From: an uncultured Clostridia bacterium | GTDB taxonomy: Bacteria; Bacillota; Clostridia; UBA1381 | DNA: 9,610 bases | NCBI GenBank assembly: GCA_934487205.1 | Contig: CAKSRS010000077.1 | Location: 1-9,610 of the forward strand | Direction: 5' to 3' | In this document: one piece after another, positions 1-6,850 of the stretch | Numbering within the stretch: position 1 is the stretch's first letter | Layout of the letters: every line of letters begins with the position of its first letter | Translations under genes and position numbers: made by a program | The notes under the pieces: generated by a model | Database searches by the model: none | Seen by the model: the letters and a program-made list of their open reading frames with translations, nothing else | What the model was told of the DNA's origin: nothing

Positions 1-1310
1 GCTGCGTACAGTGCATAAAAAGCAGTTTTGAGTTCTGCGAAACGCTGAAACGTTCGGAATTTACGGAAAATATGCGTCTTGCGGCTTGCTGTGACACCGA
101 AAAAGTCAACTATAAGCTGATTAATTCGCGGAAAATCAGCGTTGATGCGCAAATACTTATAGATGTACAGGTTACCGCCGACAGCGAATGCAGTTTTGTG
201 TGCGGACTGGAGGAGTCGGCGGCGCAGACGAGGAATGAAAATATATGTATGTGCAGTCAGAGCGGGTATGATGAATTCAGTTTCGACATAGACGAAATTC
301 TCGAACTTCCGCAGGGTAAGGCAGCTGCGGCGGAACTTTTGCGGACGAACGTGTCGGTTTTTGATAAGGAATATAAGGCGCTGGGCGGAAAACTTGTCGC
401 AAAAGGCAAGGCGTGCGCGAGTATTTTGTATATTGATGAGAATAATTGTTGTGAGCATATAGATTTTGAACTGCCTTTTACCGAGGTTTTTGATATGGAG
501 GGACTTACGGAGGATACGGAATGTGAGGTTACATACGAAATAGGCGATACCGACGCGTCGCTTTCACGAAATGCGGAGGGCGAGATGAAATGCGTATCGC
601 TGAATGTGAATATCGGCGTGAGTGTGCGCACAGAGTGCCGTGAGGAGATTTCCGTGCTGTCCGACTGTTATTTTACCGACAGCGAATGTGAGCTTGCGTA
701 TGAAGAATTGGAGACGGAAAATGTAATCGAAAGACCGATTTTTTCGGCGATGCTGAAGGAAATTCTGCAAAAGGAACAGGGTGCACCGGAAATAGCGGGC
801 GTGTACACGGTATGCGCAAAGCCGTATATAACCGCCACGCAAATCCAGAGCGGGCGTCTTGCGGTATCGGGCAAGGCTGTTGTGTATGTTCTGTATCTGA
901 CGGATAACCCGCAGATGCCGGTGTGCAGTATTAATGAAGAAATTCCGTTCAGCTACATGATTGACTGCGAAAATGCCGTCCGCGATGCCGAAGTTGCGCT
1001 TACGGCGGAATGTGAACATATCAGTTATGCGATAAGCTCGGCAAGCTCAGTGGAAATTCGGTGCGGTATATGCATTTCGGGTAAAATTATTAAAAAATCG
1101 CACAGACGTGTTATTACCGATGTTACAACATCGGAACTTGCAAAACACGACCGCGGAATTGTTATTTATTTCACTAAAAACGGCGACAGTCTTTGGGATA
1201 TTGCCAAGCATTATCATGTAAACGGCGATAAAATTATTGCATGCAATAATCTCGGCGAATGTACGGAAATTGCGGGCGGCGAAAAGCTGATTATCCCCGT
1301 TTCCGATTAA
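1..1310 (+). CDS. sipL: SPOCS-LysM spore morphogenesis protein (SipL-like), 5' end outside window
   Basis: Partial gene. The first ATG in view is at 72, but the frame is open without a stop back to base 3, and those 23 extra codons read as protein continuing into the domain, so the true start lies upstream. Counting from the Met at 72, residues 11-35 contain the KLINSRKISV pattern that ends a SPOCS (DUF3794) domain. A second SPOCS unit spans about 75-190 (GKACASILYI, LPFTEVF). A third spans about 240-340 (GKAVVYVLYL, IPFSYMI). A LysM domain closes the protein at about 363-409 (GDSLWDIAKHYHV, ending GGEKLIIP). This architecture matches SipL, which in Clostridioides difficile binds SpoIVA through its LysM domain and anchors the coat on the forespore; that role is inferred here by family. 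The visible part is unusually rich in cysteine (22 in the 412 residues after the Met at 72). A terminator follows directly, so it is the last gene of its transcript. Confidence 0.88.
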   Translation, partial: CVQCIKSSFEFCETLKRSEFTENMRLAACCDTEKVNYKLINSRKISVDAQILIDVQVTADSECSFVCGLEESAAQTRNENICMCSQSGYDEFSFDIDEILELPQGKAAAAELLRTNVSVFDKEYKALGGKLVAKGKACASILYIDENNCCEHIDFELPFTEVFDMEGLTEDTECEVTYEIGDTDASLSRNAEGEMKCVSLNVNIGVSVRTECREEISVLSDCYFTDSECELAYEELETENVIERPIFSAMLKEILQKEQGAPEIAGVYTVCAKPYITATQIQSGRLAVSGKAVVYVLYLTDNPQMPVCSINEEIPFSYMIDCENAVRDAEVALTAECEHISYAISSASSVEIRCGICISGKIIKKSHRRVITDVTTSELAKHDRGIVIYFTKNGDSLWDIAKHYHVNGDKIIACNNLGECTEIAGGEKLIIPVSD

Positions 1311-1319
1311 ATTTCATGA

Positions 1320-1357
1320 TTTCCGGCTTAACATTTTTGTCTGCCGGAAATTTTTTT
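1320..1357 (+). terminator. Intrinsic terminator after the SPOCS-LysM gene
   Basis: A perfect 8-bp stem (TTTCCGGC at 1320-1327 with GCCGGAAA at 1343-1350) has a 15-nt loop and is followed by seven T residues at 1351-1357. It lies 10 bases past the stop codon and separates the spore gene from the regulator unit downstream. Confidence 0.9.
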
Positions 1358-1365
1358 GTAAAAAA

Positions 1366-1385
1366 ATGTAAAGCATACTTGACAT
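1366..1385 (+). promoter_or_regulatory. Upstream operator copy (O1), overlapping the -35 box
   Basis: ATGTAAAGCATACTTGACAT is an inverted repeat: ATGTAAAG and CTTGACAT are 8-bp arms with one mismatch around a 4-base centre. It matches the downstream copy at 1410-1429 in 17 of 20 positions and covers the whole TTGACA -35 box. The likely ligand is the XRE regulator encoded just downstream; this is inferred from position and symmetry only. Confidence 0.65.
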
Positions 1386-1407
1386 TTGCAAAAAAGTGTG
1401 ATATTAT
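1379..1407 (+). promoter_or_regulatory. Sigma-A-type promoter of the XRE/membrane protein unit
   Basis: The -35 is TTGACA (1379-1384, consensus), the spacer is 17 bases, and the -10 is TATTAT (1402-1407). A TG one base upstream of the -10 (1399-1400) makes it an extended -10. The predicted transcription start is near 1414, inside the second operator copy, so a bound repressor would block polymerase at both ends of the promoter. Confidence 0.85.
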
Positions 1408-1409
1408 TT

Positions 1410-1429
1410 ATGTAAAGCTAACTTTACAT
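1410..1429 (+). promoter_or_regulatory. Downstream operator copy (O2), over the predicted transcription start
   Basis: ATGTAAAGCTAACTTTACAT has perfect 8-bp inverted arms (1410-1417 and 1422-1429) around the 4-base centre CTAA. It sits immediately after the -10 box and covers the predicted +1. Its start is 44 bases from that of the upstream copy, about four helical turns, so two dimers could sit on the same DNA face. It is probably the autoregulatory site of the XRE gene. Confidence 0.75.
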
Positions 1430-1446
1430 TGAAAGGGTGGTGCGTG

Positions 1447-1641
1447 TTGAAAAATAAAATTGAAGAAATACGCAAATCCCGCGGAATAAGGCAGGAGGAA
1501 CTTGCGAAAGTGCTCGGGGTTTCGCGGCAGACGATAAGTTCCCTGGAAACGGGAAGATACAATCCGTCAATATTTCTGGCGCATAAAGTGTCGGAATATT
1601 TCGGCATGACGATTGAAGAAGTGTTTATATTTGAAGATTAA
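1447..1641 (+). CDS. XRE-family HTH transcriptional regulator, 64 aa
   Basis: This is a minimal Cro/C1-type DNA-binding protein that is almost all helix-turn-helix. From the chosen start, residues 1-64 include RQEELAKVLGVSRQTISSLETGRYNPSI (helices 2-4 of the fold, with SRQTISSLE as recognition helix) and the acidic tail EEVFIFED, a pattern common in small Firmicute regulators. The start chosen is TTG at 1447, 6 bases after the ribosome binding site AGGGTGG (1434-1440). GTG at 1444 is an alternative. The longer frame from TTG at 1429 is unlikely: its first codon lies in the operator, it has no ribosome binding site, and it would add residues foreign to the family. The gene sits 15 bases before a membrane protein in a shared transcript. 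Two inverted repeats flank its promoter, so autorepression is probable. The inducing signal cannot be read from the sequence. Confidence 0.9.
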   Translation: MKNKIEEIRKSRGIRQEELAKVLGVSRQTISSLETGRYNPSIFLAHKVSEYFGMTIEEVFIFED

Positions 1642-1656
1642 AAGGGAGAGATTGAT

Positions 1657-2061
1657 ATGAAATATGAGAAAAAAATCTATATCAGCATAATGTGGGTGAT
1701 TTTAGGCGCGGCATTGGCGATATGCGGAAATGCGGGTATTATCGGTAACGATATGTGGACGGGCCTGGGATACGGCTGGCTTGCGTGCGGGGCGGTTCAG
1801 CTTATCCGTCAGATGCGGTATCGCCATGACGAAAATTATCGGGAGAAATTTGATATCGCCGTAAAAGACGAGAGAAATAAATACATAGCCACCAAAGCCT
1901 GGGCATGGGCAGGATACGGGTATGTGCTTATCTCTGCCGCGGCGGTTATTGTAATGACGGTAATGGGGCATAACGAATTTGTGCAGATTATATGCGGCGG
2001 AGTATGCCTTATAGTGTGCTTGTATTGGATTTCATATATGTTTCTGAAGAAAAAGTACTAA
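1657..2061 (+). CDS. Small four-helix membrane protein paired with the XRE regulator (DUF2178-like)
   Basis: The 134-residue protein has four predicted membrane helices at about 8-27, 33-52, 82-103 and 108-129. A charged loop at 53-80 carries RYRHDENYREKFD and DERNKYIATKAWAWAGY, and the tail is basic (KKKY). With both ends and the loop on the same side, the positive charges place them in the cytoplasm. The DER(N) stretch followed by a KAWAWAGY helix resembles small membrane proteins, loosely DUF2178-like, that are often encoded next to short XRE regulators in Clostridia; that assignment is from memory of the family pattern, not a search. The ribosome binding site AAGGGAG (1642-1648) lies 8 bases before the ATG. 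Co-transcription with the repressor suggests it senses, or is protected by, whatever relieves repression, but no function is known. It has no catalytic or metal-binding motif. Confidence 0.82.
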   Translation: MKYEKKIYISIMWVILGAALAICGNAGIIGNDMWTGLGYGWLACGAVQLIRQMRYRHDENYREKFDIAVKDERNKYIATKAWAWAGYGYVLISAAAVIVMTVMGHNEFVQIICGGVCLIVCLYWISYMFLKKKY

Positions 2062-2068
2062 AAATATG

Positions 2069-2113
2069 AAAAGGATTGTGGAAAATTTACGTATTTTCAC
2101 AGTCCTTTTATAT
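2069..2113 (+). terminator. Hairpin terminator after the XRE/membrane protein unit
   Basis: A long imperfect hairpin has arms at 2069-2086 and 2093-2109 around a 6-base loop. It pairs along its length with one bulged G and one G-T wobble. The 3' arm ends in TTTT followed by ATAT, so the tract is mixed rather than pure T. It starts 7 bases after the stop codon. The mirror-image A run at its base could also let it work on the opposite strand. Confidence 0.72.
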
Positions 2114-2128
2114 ATTGTAAAAAAACAC

Positions 2129-2156
2129 TTGCATTTTTTGTAAAATGTGATAAAAT
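2129..2156 (+). promoter_or_regulatory. Promoter of the ABC exporter-trkA-trkH operon
   Basis: The -35 is TTGCAT (2129-2134), the spacer is 16 bases, and the -10 is TAAAAT (2151-2156) with a TG extension (2148-2149). Direct repeats of TTGTAAAA at 2115-2122 and 2138-2145 flank the -35. The predicted start of transcription is near 2163, leaving a leader of about 30 bases, too short for a riboswitch. Confidence 0.72.
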
Positions 2157-2193
2157 ACATATAGTTAATTTTATGATACGAGGAAGGTTAATG

Positions 2194-3927
2194 ATGCTGA
2201 AACGATTTTTAAAGTATTATAAACCGCATAGGCGCGTCTTTATATGCGACATGCTCGCGTCTTTTTTTGTGTCGGTAATCGGCGTGGTATATCCGATTGT
2301 AACGCGGAGTATGCTCAACGTGTTAATTCCGGAAAGAAAATATAAAATGATAATATATGCCGGAATTTTGCTTACGGCATTATACATTGTACGCATGCTG
2401 CTGCGGTATTATATTCAATACCGTGGGCATATGATGGGCGTAAAAATGCAGGCGCAGATGCGGCGGGATATGTTCGCACAGCTGGAGCGGCTGTCATACG
2501 ACTTTTACGATAAGCATGAAACGGGTAAACTTATGTCGCGGCTTACGACCGACCTTATGGACGTGAGCGAACTTGCGCACCACGGCCCGGAAAATCTGAT
2601 AATTTCGACAATTACCGTGCTGACGTCCTTTATCTATCTTGCGACGATAAATCTGCCGCTCACACTGATAATTTTTATATGCGTGCCGTTTTTGGTTTGG
2701 ATAGCGACGGTTATGCGCATGAAGATGCGGCGTGCCTTCCGCGATACGCGCCGCGCGATTGCGGAGATTAATGCGTCTATTGAGGGCAGTATATCGGGAA
2801 TACGCGTGACGAAGGCGTTTACCAATGCCGAAAAAGAGAAGGAAAAATTTGAAATCGGTAACAGAAAATTTGTGGCGGCGCGGCGTGATGCGTATAAAGC
2901 GATGGGACTTTTTCATTCGTCCACATCGTTTATAACCGATATATTCAACGTAATAGTACTTATAGCGGGCGGATTTTTTCTGTATGCAGGAAAGATAGAT
3001 TTCGGTGATTATTCGGCGTTTATTGTTTCGATCAATCTGTTCCTCACGCCGGTTACGACGCTTATTAATTTTATGGAACAATTTCAGGACGGCGTCAGCG
3101 GATTTGAGCGTTTTCTTGAAATCATTGACGAAGAACCCGAACGGAACGGCGAAAATGCCGTCCCGATAGGAAGGGCGCAGGGGCATATAGAGTTTAAAAA
3201 TGTTTCGTATGGGTATAATGATGACGGAGAGGTTTTGCATAACGTAAGCCTTGATATACCGGCGGGACGCAGAATTGCGCTTGTCGGCGAATCGGGCGGC
3301 GGAAAAACGACGATATGCCATTTAATTCCGCATTTTTATGATGTTACCGATGGGGAAATTTATGTTGACGGAAAGGAAATCCATGATATTACGCTGGATT
3401 CGCTGCGTAAAAATATAGGAATTGTACAGCAGGATATATATCTGTTTAACTCAACGATACGCGAAAACATTCTGTACGGCAAGCCTGACGCGTCCGAGGC
3501 GGAGGTTATCGCGGCGGCGAAAAAAGCGAATATTCATGATTATATCGTATCGCTGCCGGAAGGCTATGATACGCAAATTGGCGAGCGCGGCGTGAGACTG
3601 TCGGGCGGACAGAAACAGCGCCTTTCGATTGCGCGGATATTTTTAAAAAATCCGCCGATACTTATTTTAGATGAAGCAACAAGCGCGCTTGACAACGCGA
3701 CGGAAATTCTTATTCAAGCTGCTCTTGACGAGCTTTGCCGCGGGCGGACGACGATTGTTGTTGCACACAGATTATCCACCATAAAAAATGTTGATGAAAT
3801 TGCCGTTGTGTCGGGCGGCAGAATAAAGGAACTCGGCACGCACGATACATTGATGGCAGAAAACGGTGAATATGCCGCGTTGTACCGCGCTCAGTTTAAG
3901 GTTAGCGAGAAAGAAGGAAAGGTATAA
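2194..3927 (+). CDS. ABC-type half-exporter (fused membrane and ATPase domains)
   Basis: A 577-residue type IV ABC exporter half-molecule (MsbA/BmrA/LmrA type) that would work as a homodimer or with an unlinked partner. The membrane domain covers about 1-300 with six helices and coupling-region sequences such as ETGKLMSRLTTD and SISGIRVTKAF. The ATPase domain follows with Walker A GESGGGKT at 365-372, Q-loop VQQD near 412, signature LSGGQ at 469-473, Walker B ILILDE ending at 494, D-loop SALD and H-loop His525. All catalytic residues are present. I start it at ATG 2194, 6 bases after the AGGAAGG ribosome binding site (2181-2187); ATG 2191 is nearly as good. An in-frame ATG at 2173 lies upstream of that site and only about 10 bases from the predicted transcription start, so I reject it. 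The substrate is unknown. The stop overlaps trkA by one base. Confidence 0.93.
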   Translation: MLKRFLKYYKPHRRVFICDMLASFFVSVIGVVYPIVTRSMLNVLIPERKYKMIIYAGILLTALYIVRMLLRYYIQYRGHMMGVKMQAQMRRDMFAQLERLSYDFYDKHETGKLMSRLTTDLMDVSELAHHGPENLIISTITVLTSFIYLATINLPLTLIIFICVPFLVWIATVMRMKMRRAFRDTRRAIAEINASIEGSISGIRVTKAFTNAEKEKEKFEIGNRKFVAARRDAYKAMGLFHSSTSFITDIFNVIVLIAGGFFLYAGKIDFGDYSAFIVSINLFLTPVTTLINFMEQFQDGVSGFERFLEIIDEEPERNGENAVPIGRAQGHIEFKNVSYGYNDDGEVLHNVSLDIPAGRRIALVGESGGGKTTICHLIPHFYDVTDGEIYVDGKEIHDITLDSLRKNIGIVQQDIYLFNSTIRENILYGKPDASEAEVIAAAKKANIHDYIVSLPEGYDTQIGERGVRLSGGQKQRLSIARIFLKNPPILILDEATSALDNATEILIQAALDELCRGRTTIVVAHRLSTIKNVDEIAVVSGGRIKELGTHDTLMAENGEYAALYRAQFKVSEKEGKV

Positions 3928-5285
3928 TGAATATTATCATTGTAGGTTGCGGAAAAGTAGGTCAGAAACTTGCCGAAAGACTCAGCCGCGAAAAGGAAAA
4001 TGACATAACCGTTGTTGATTTGCGCCGCAGCGTTATACAGGATTTGATAAATCATTATGACATTATGGGCGTATGCGGAAATTGCTCGGCTTTGGATACG
4101 CTTATGGAGGCAGGCGTAAAAAGTGCGGACATTCTGATTGCGGTAACCGGTTCGGACGAGGTAAACCTCCTGACGTGCCTTATCGCCAAAAAGGCGGGCG
4201 GTTGTCAAACGGTTGCGCGCGTGCGTCAGCCGTCTTATGCGAAGGAGCTGCATCTTTTTAAAGAGGATTTGGGCCTGGCGCTTATAATAAATCCCGAATT
4301 TACCGCCGCAACGGAAATTGCGCGGGTTTTGCGTTTTCCGTCGGCAATCCAGATTGACACATTTGCCAAAGGCAGAGCGGAAATTTTGAAATTCCGTATT
4401 CCGGAGGATTCGCCGCTTGATAATATGCAGATTAAGGATATACATAAGAAATTCGAGTGCGATATCCTTGTATGCGGCGTTGAACGTGCGGACGGCGCAT
4501 TTATTCCGGGTGGTGATTTTACGCTGAAAAGCGGCGATAACATTAGTATTATAGCGTCTATAAGCAACGGAGCGCAATTTTTTCGCCGCATAGGTATAAA
4601 GACAAACCGCGTTAAAGACACAATGATTGTCGGCGGCGGTGCAACGGCGTATTATCTTGCTAAACAGCTTATTGCCACGGGGATAAAGGTTAAAATCATA
4701 GAGCAAAATCCCGAAAGATGCGAGGAACTTTGCAGTCTGCTGCCGAAGGCGTCGATAATAAATGCGGACGGCACCGATAACAGAGTTCTGCTTGAAGAAG
4801 GACTTGAACATGCGGAATCTTTTGTGTCACTCACCAATATAGACGAGGAGAATATTTTGCTGTCGCTTTTTGCCAAAAGCAAGATGCATGGTAAGCTTGT
4901 TACCAAAATCAACAGAATTGCTTATGACGAGGTTATAAGCGGTCTTAATCTTGATACGACGATTTACCCGAAAAATATTACTGCGGAATATATCGAGCGA
5001 TTTGTGCGTGCAAAGAAAAATTCGATTGGCAGTAATATTGAGACAATGCATATGATACTGGACGGCAAGGCGGAGGCAATCGAGTTCCGCGTCAACGAAA
5101 CGTCGCCTGTCACGGGGACGACGCTTGAAGAATTGAATCTTAAAGACAATACGCTTATAACGTGCATAATTCGCCAGGGAAAGGTAATCATGCCGCGCGG
5201 TAAGGACGTAATTATGCCGGAGGATACCGTGATTGTGGTTACGACGCACATAGGATTTAAGGATATTAAGGACATTTTGGCATAG
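3927..5285 (+). CDS. trkA: Trk potassium uptake regulatory protein TrkA (two RCK units)
   Basis: Cytoplasmic gating subunit of the Trk potassium uptake system, 452 residues, the usual length for a duplicated RCK protein. Unit 1 has a Rossmann nucleotide-binding domain (about 1-130) with GCGKVG at 7-12 and an acidic residue ending strand 2 (VVDLRR, Asp31), then an RCK_C domain (about 140-225). Unit 2 repeats this: IVGGGATAYYLA at 234-245 with IIEQNPERC (Glu259), then RCK_C at about 370-452. In the second glycine motif the last glycine is alanine, so the two sites may bind nucleotide differently. Family knowledge: NAD(H) or ATP/ADP binding to the RCK ring opens TrkH, and RCK_C domains of several Firmicutes bind cyclic di-AMP; neither is shown here. 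The start overlaps the exporter's stop (TAATG), with AAGGAAAGG at 3914-3922, indicating translational coupling. trkH follows 13 bases after the stop. Confidence 0.95.
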   Translation: MNIIIVGCGKVGQKLAERLSREKENDITVVDLRRSVIQDLINHYDIMGVCGNCSALDTLMEAGVKSADILIAVTGSDEVNLLTCLIAKKAGGCQTVARVRQPSYAKELHLFKEDLGLALIINPEFTAATEIARVLRFPSAIQIDTFAKGRAEILKFRIPEDSPLDNMQIKDIHKKFECDILVCGVERADGAFIPGGDFTLKSGDNISIIASISNGAQFFRRIGIKTNRVKDTMIVGGGATAYYLAKQLIATGIKVKIIEQNPERCEELCSLLPKASIINADGTDNRVLLEEGLEHAESFVSLTNIDEENILLSLFAKSKMHGKLVTKINRIAYDEVISGLNLDTTIYPKNITAEYIERFVRAKKNSIGSNIETMHMILDGKAEAIEFRVNETSPVTGTTLEELNLKDNTLITCIIRQGKVIMPRGKDVIMPEDTVIVVTTHIGFKDIKDILA

Positions 5286-5298
5286 GGGAAGCGAAGAT

Positions 5299-6738
5299 AT
5301 GAATTACAGAATAATATTGCACACCCTCGGCTGGGTGCTTAATCTTGAAGCGCTTGCGCTTGCGCTGCCGCTTATATGTGCGGCGGTAACGGGCGAGCAG
5401 TCATATATTCCGCTTTTTGCGGTATGTATGGCAATCTGCGCAGTAATCGGCGTGTCGCTGACTTTGCGTACGCCGAAAAATAAAACGATGTATTCAAAAG
5501 AAGGATTTGTGACGGTTGCGCTTGCGTGGATTGTGATGAGTGTATTCGGCGCACTGCCGTTTGTAATTTCGGGATTTATTCCGAATTTTGCCGATGCGCT
5601 TTTTGAGACGGTTTCGGGATTTTCAACAACGGGTGCGTCGATTTTGTCCGATGTTGAGGCTTTGCCGAAGTCGCTGCTTTTCTGGCGCAGTTTCACGCAC
5701 TGGATAGGCGGAATGGGTGTTCTTGTGTTTCTTGTGGCGATTTTGCCGCTTGCGGGCGGGGATAACCTGTTTCTTATAAAGGCGGAAAGCCCGGGCCCAT
5801 CGGTCAGCAAGCTTGTGCCGAAGGTGCGCACAACCGCAAATATTCTTTATAAGATGTATTTTGTGATGACGGTTATACAGGTGATTTTCCTTTTGGCGGG
5901 CGGACTTGATTTATTCTCGGCGCTTACGCTGAGTTTCGGAACGGCGGGAACGGGCGGATTTTCGATTAAAAACAGCGGTATTGCGGATTATTCGCCGTAT
6001 GTTCAGAATGTAATCACGGTGTTTATGATACTGTTCGGGGTGGATTTTTCGCTCTATTACATGATACTTCTCGGCAAGATTAAAGATGTTGCCAAATCGG
6101 ACGAATTGCGGACTTATATCGGTATTATTGTTCTTGCGACGGCGGTTATTGCGTTTAACTGCCGCGGACTTTTCGAAAGTACCGCGACGACCGTGCGCCA
6201 TGCGGCATTTCAGGTTGCGTCTATTACAACGACAACGGGATATTCGACGGTTGATTTCGATAAATGGCCCGAGCTTGCCAAAACCATACTTATTGTACTG
6301 ACCTTTACGGGTGCATGCGCGGGCAGTACGGCGGGCGGAATTAAACTTTCACGTATAATAATTCTTGTAAAGAGTATTTTCAAGGAGATAAAGACGGTTT
6401 CGCACCCGAAAAGTACACATAAAATCAAGATGAACGGACGAGTTGTCGACCATGATGTTATACGCGCAATTAATGTGTACATGGCGGCATATGCGCTGAT
6501 TTTTGTTGTATCGCTGCTTGTGATATCTTTTGATGAGCGGGATTTTGTTACGAATTTTACGGCGATTGCAACAACGCTGAACAATGTCGGCCCGGGGTTC
6601 GGCGGCGTAGGTCCGACTTGCAATTTCAGTGACTACTCGGCGCTTTCCAAAGTTGTTATGACGATAGATATGCTTATCGGCAGATTGGAAATTTTCCCGA
6701 TTTTGGTGCTGTTTTCGCCGTATGCATGGCGAAAATAG
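5299..6738 (+). CDS. trkH: Trk potassium uptake channel subunit TrkH
   Basis: Integral membrane potassium-conducting subunit of the TrkH/KtrB superfamily, 479 residues, full length. All four pore loops with their filter glycines can be seen: FSTTGAS (108-114), GTAGTGGFS (214-222), TTTTGYST (310-317) and LNNVGPGFG (427-435). The conserved GACAGSTAGGIKLSR stretch (338-352) forms the intramembrane gate region after the third loop, and GRLEIFPILVLFSP (461-474) is the typical C-terminal helix. It takes up potassium down the membrane potential and is gated by the TrkA ring encoded just upstream. A GGGGAAG ribosome binding site at 5285-5291 overlaps the trkA stop region. TrkH rather than KtrB is chosen because of the length and the double-RCK TrkA partner. 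No clear terminator follows. Confidence 0.96.
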   Translation: MNYRIILHTLGWVLNLEALALALPLICAAVTGEQSYIPLFAVCMAICAVIGVSLTLRTPKNKTMYSKEGFVTVALAWIVMSVFGALPFVISGFIPNFADALFETVSGFSTTGASILSDVEALPKSLLFWRSFTHWIGGMGVLVFLVAILPLAGGDNLFLIKAESPGPSVSKLVPKVRTTANILYKMYFVMTVIQVIFLLAGGLDLFSALTLSFGTAGTGGFSIKNSGIADYSPYVQNVITVFMILFGVDFSLYYMILLGKIKDVAKSDELRTYIGIIVLATAVIAFNCRGLFESTATTVRHAAFQVASITTTTGYSTVDFDKWPELAKTILIVLTFTGACAGSTAGGIKLSRIIILVKSIFKEIKTVSHPKSTHKIKMNGRVVDHDVIRAINVYMAAYALIFVVSLLVISFDERDFVTNFTAIATTLNNVGPGFGGVGPTCNFSDYSALSKVVMTIDMLIGRLEIFPILVLFSPYAWRK

Positions 6739-6749
6739 CCGCGTAAAGG

Positions 6750-6766
6750 CAAATTTTGAAAATTTG
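6750..6766. repeat. Short AT-rich palindrome after trkH
   Basis: CAAATTTTGAAAATTTG is a perfect 8-bp inverted repeat around one central G, 12 bases past the trkH stop. As RNA it could not form a normal hairpin with a one-base loop, and no T run follows, so it is not a standard terminator. It might be a protein-binding site or chance in AT-rich DNA. Confidence 0.35.
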
Positions 6767-6781
6767 ATTTAAAATTACCTG

Positions 6782-6810
6782 TTGATATTATTCCCAAAGC
6801 ATGATACAAT
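6782..6810 (+). promoter_or_regulatory. Promoter of the ferredoxin-polymerase-yolD operon
   Basis: The -35 is TTGATA (6782-6787), the spacer is 17 bases, and the -10 is TACAAT (6805-6810) with an upstream TG (6802-6803). Start of transcription is predicted near 6817. A small dyad ACAATCGTTGT (6806-6816) overlaps the -10 and +1. No GAAC-N4-GTTC LexA-type box is visible between trkH and the next gene. Confidence 0.8.
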
Positions 6811-6850
6811 CGTTGTGTAACATTGAGGTATGGTGAGAAGGGAGTAAAAA

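Noticed and set aside
1429..1446. Longer form of the XRE protein starting at TTG 1429
   Set aside because: The start codon begins at the last base of the operator, has no ribosome binding site before it, and adds residues not seen in this short-protein family. TTG 1447 has the correctly spaced site.
2115..2145. Candidate third copy of the XRE operator at the ABC promoter
   Set aside because: TTGTAAAA occurs twice here, but the CTTTACAT half is missing and the symmetry is lost. The resemblance is no more than expected in AT-rich promoter DNA.
2157..2190. Potassium or cyclic di-AMP riboswitch ahead of the trk operon
   Set aside because: The predicted leader is only about 30 bases and shows no paired structure, so there is no room for a known riboswitch fold.
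2494..3321. 275-codon open frame on the minus strand
   Set aside because: It is antisense to the membrane domain of the ABC exporter, with low-complexity basic composition typical of a shadow frame.
3891..4811. 306-codon open frame on the minus strand
   Set aside because: It lies antisense to trkA, whose product is clearly conserved on the plus strand. The translated peptide is rich in Arg, Tyr and Cys with no recognisable domain, and no ribosome binding site was seen.
6750..6766. Intrinsic terminator for the trk operon
   Set aside because: The palindrome is AT-only apart from its ends, has a one-base centre, and is not followed by a T run.
6739..6850. LexA or Fnr box controlling the polymerase operon
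   Set aside because: No GAAC-N4-GTTC is present. A TTGAT half site exists at the -35 but has no ATCAA partner at the right distance.
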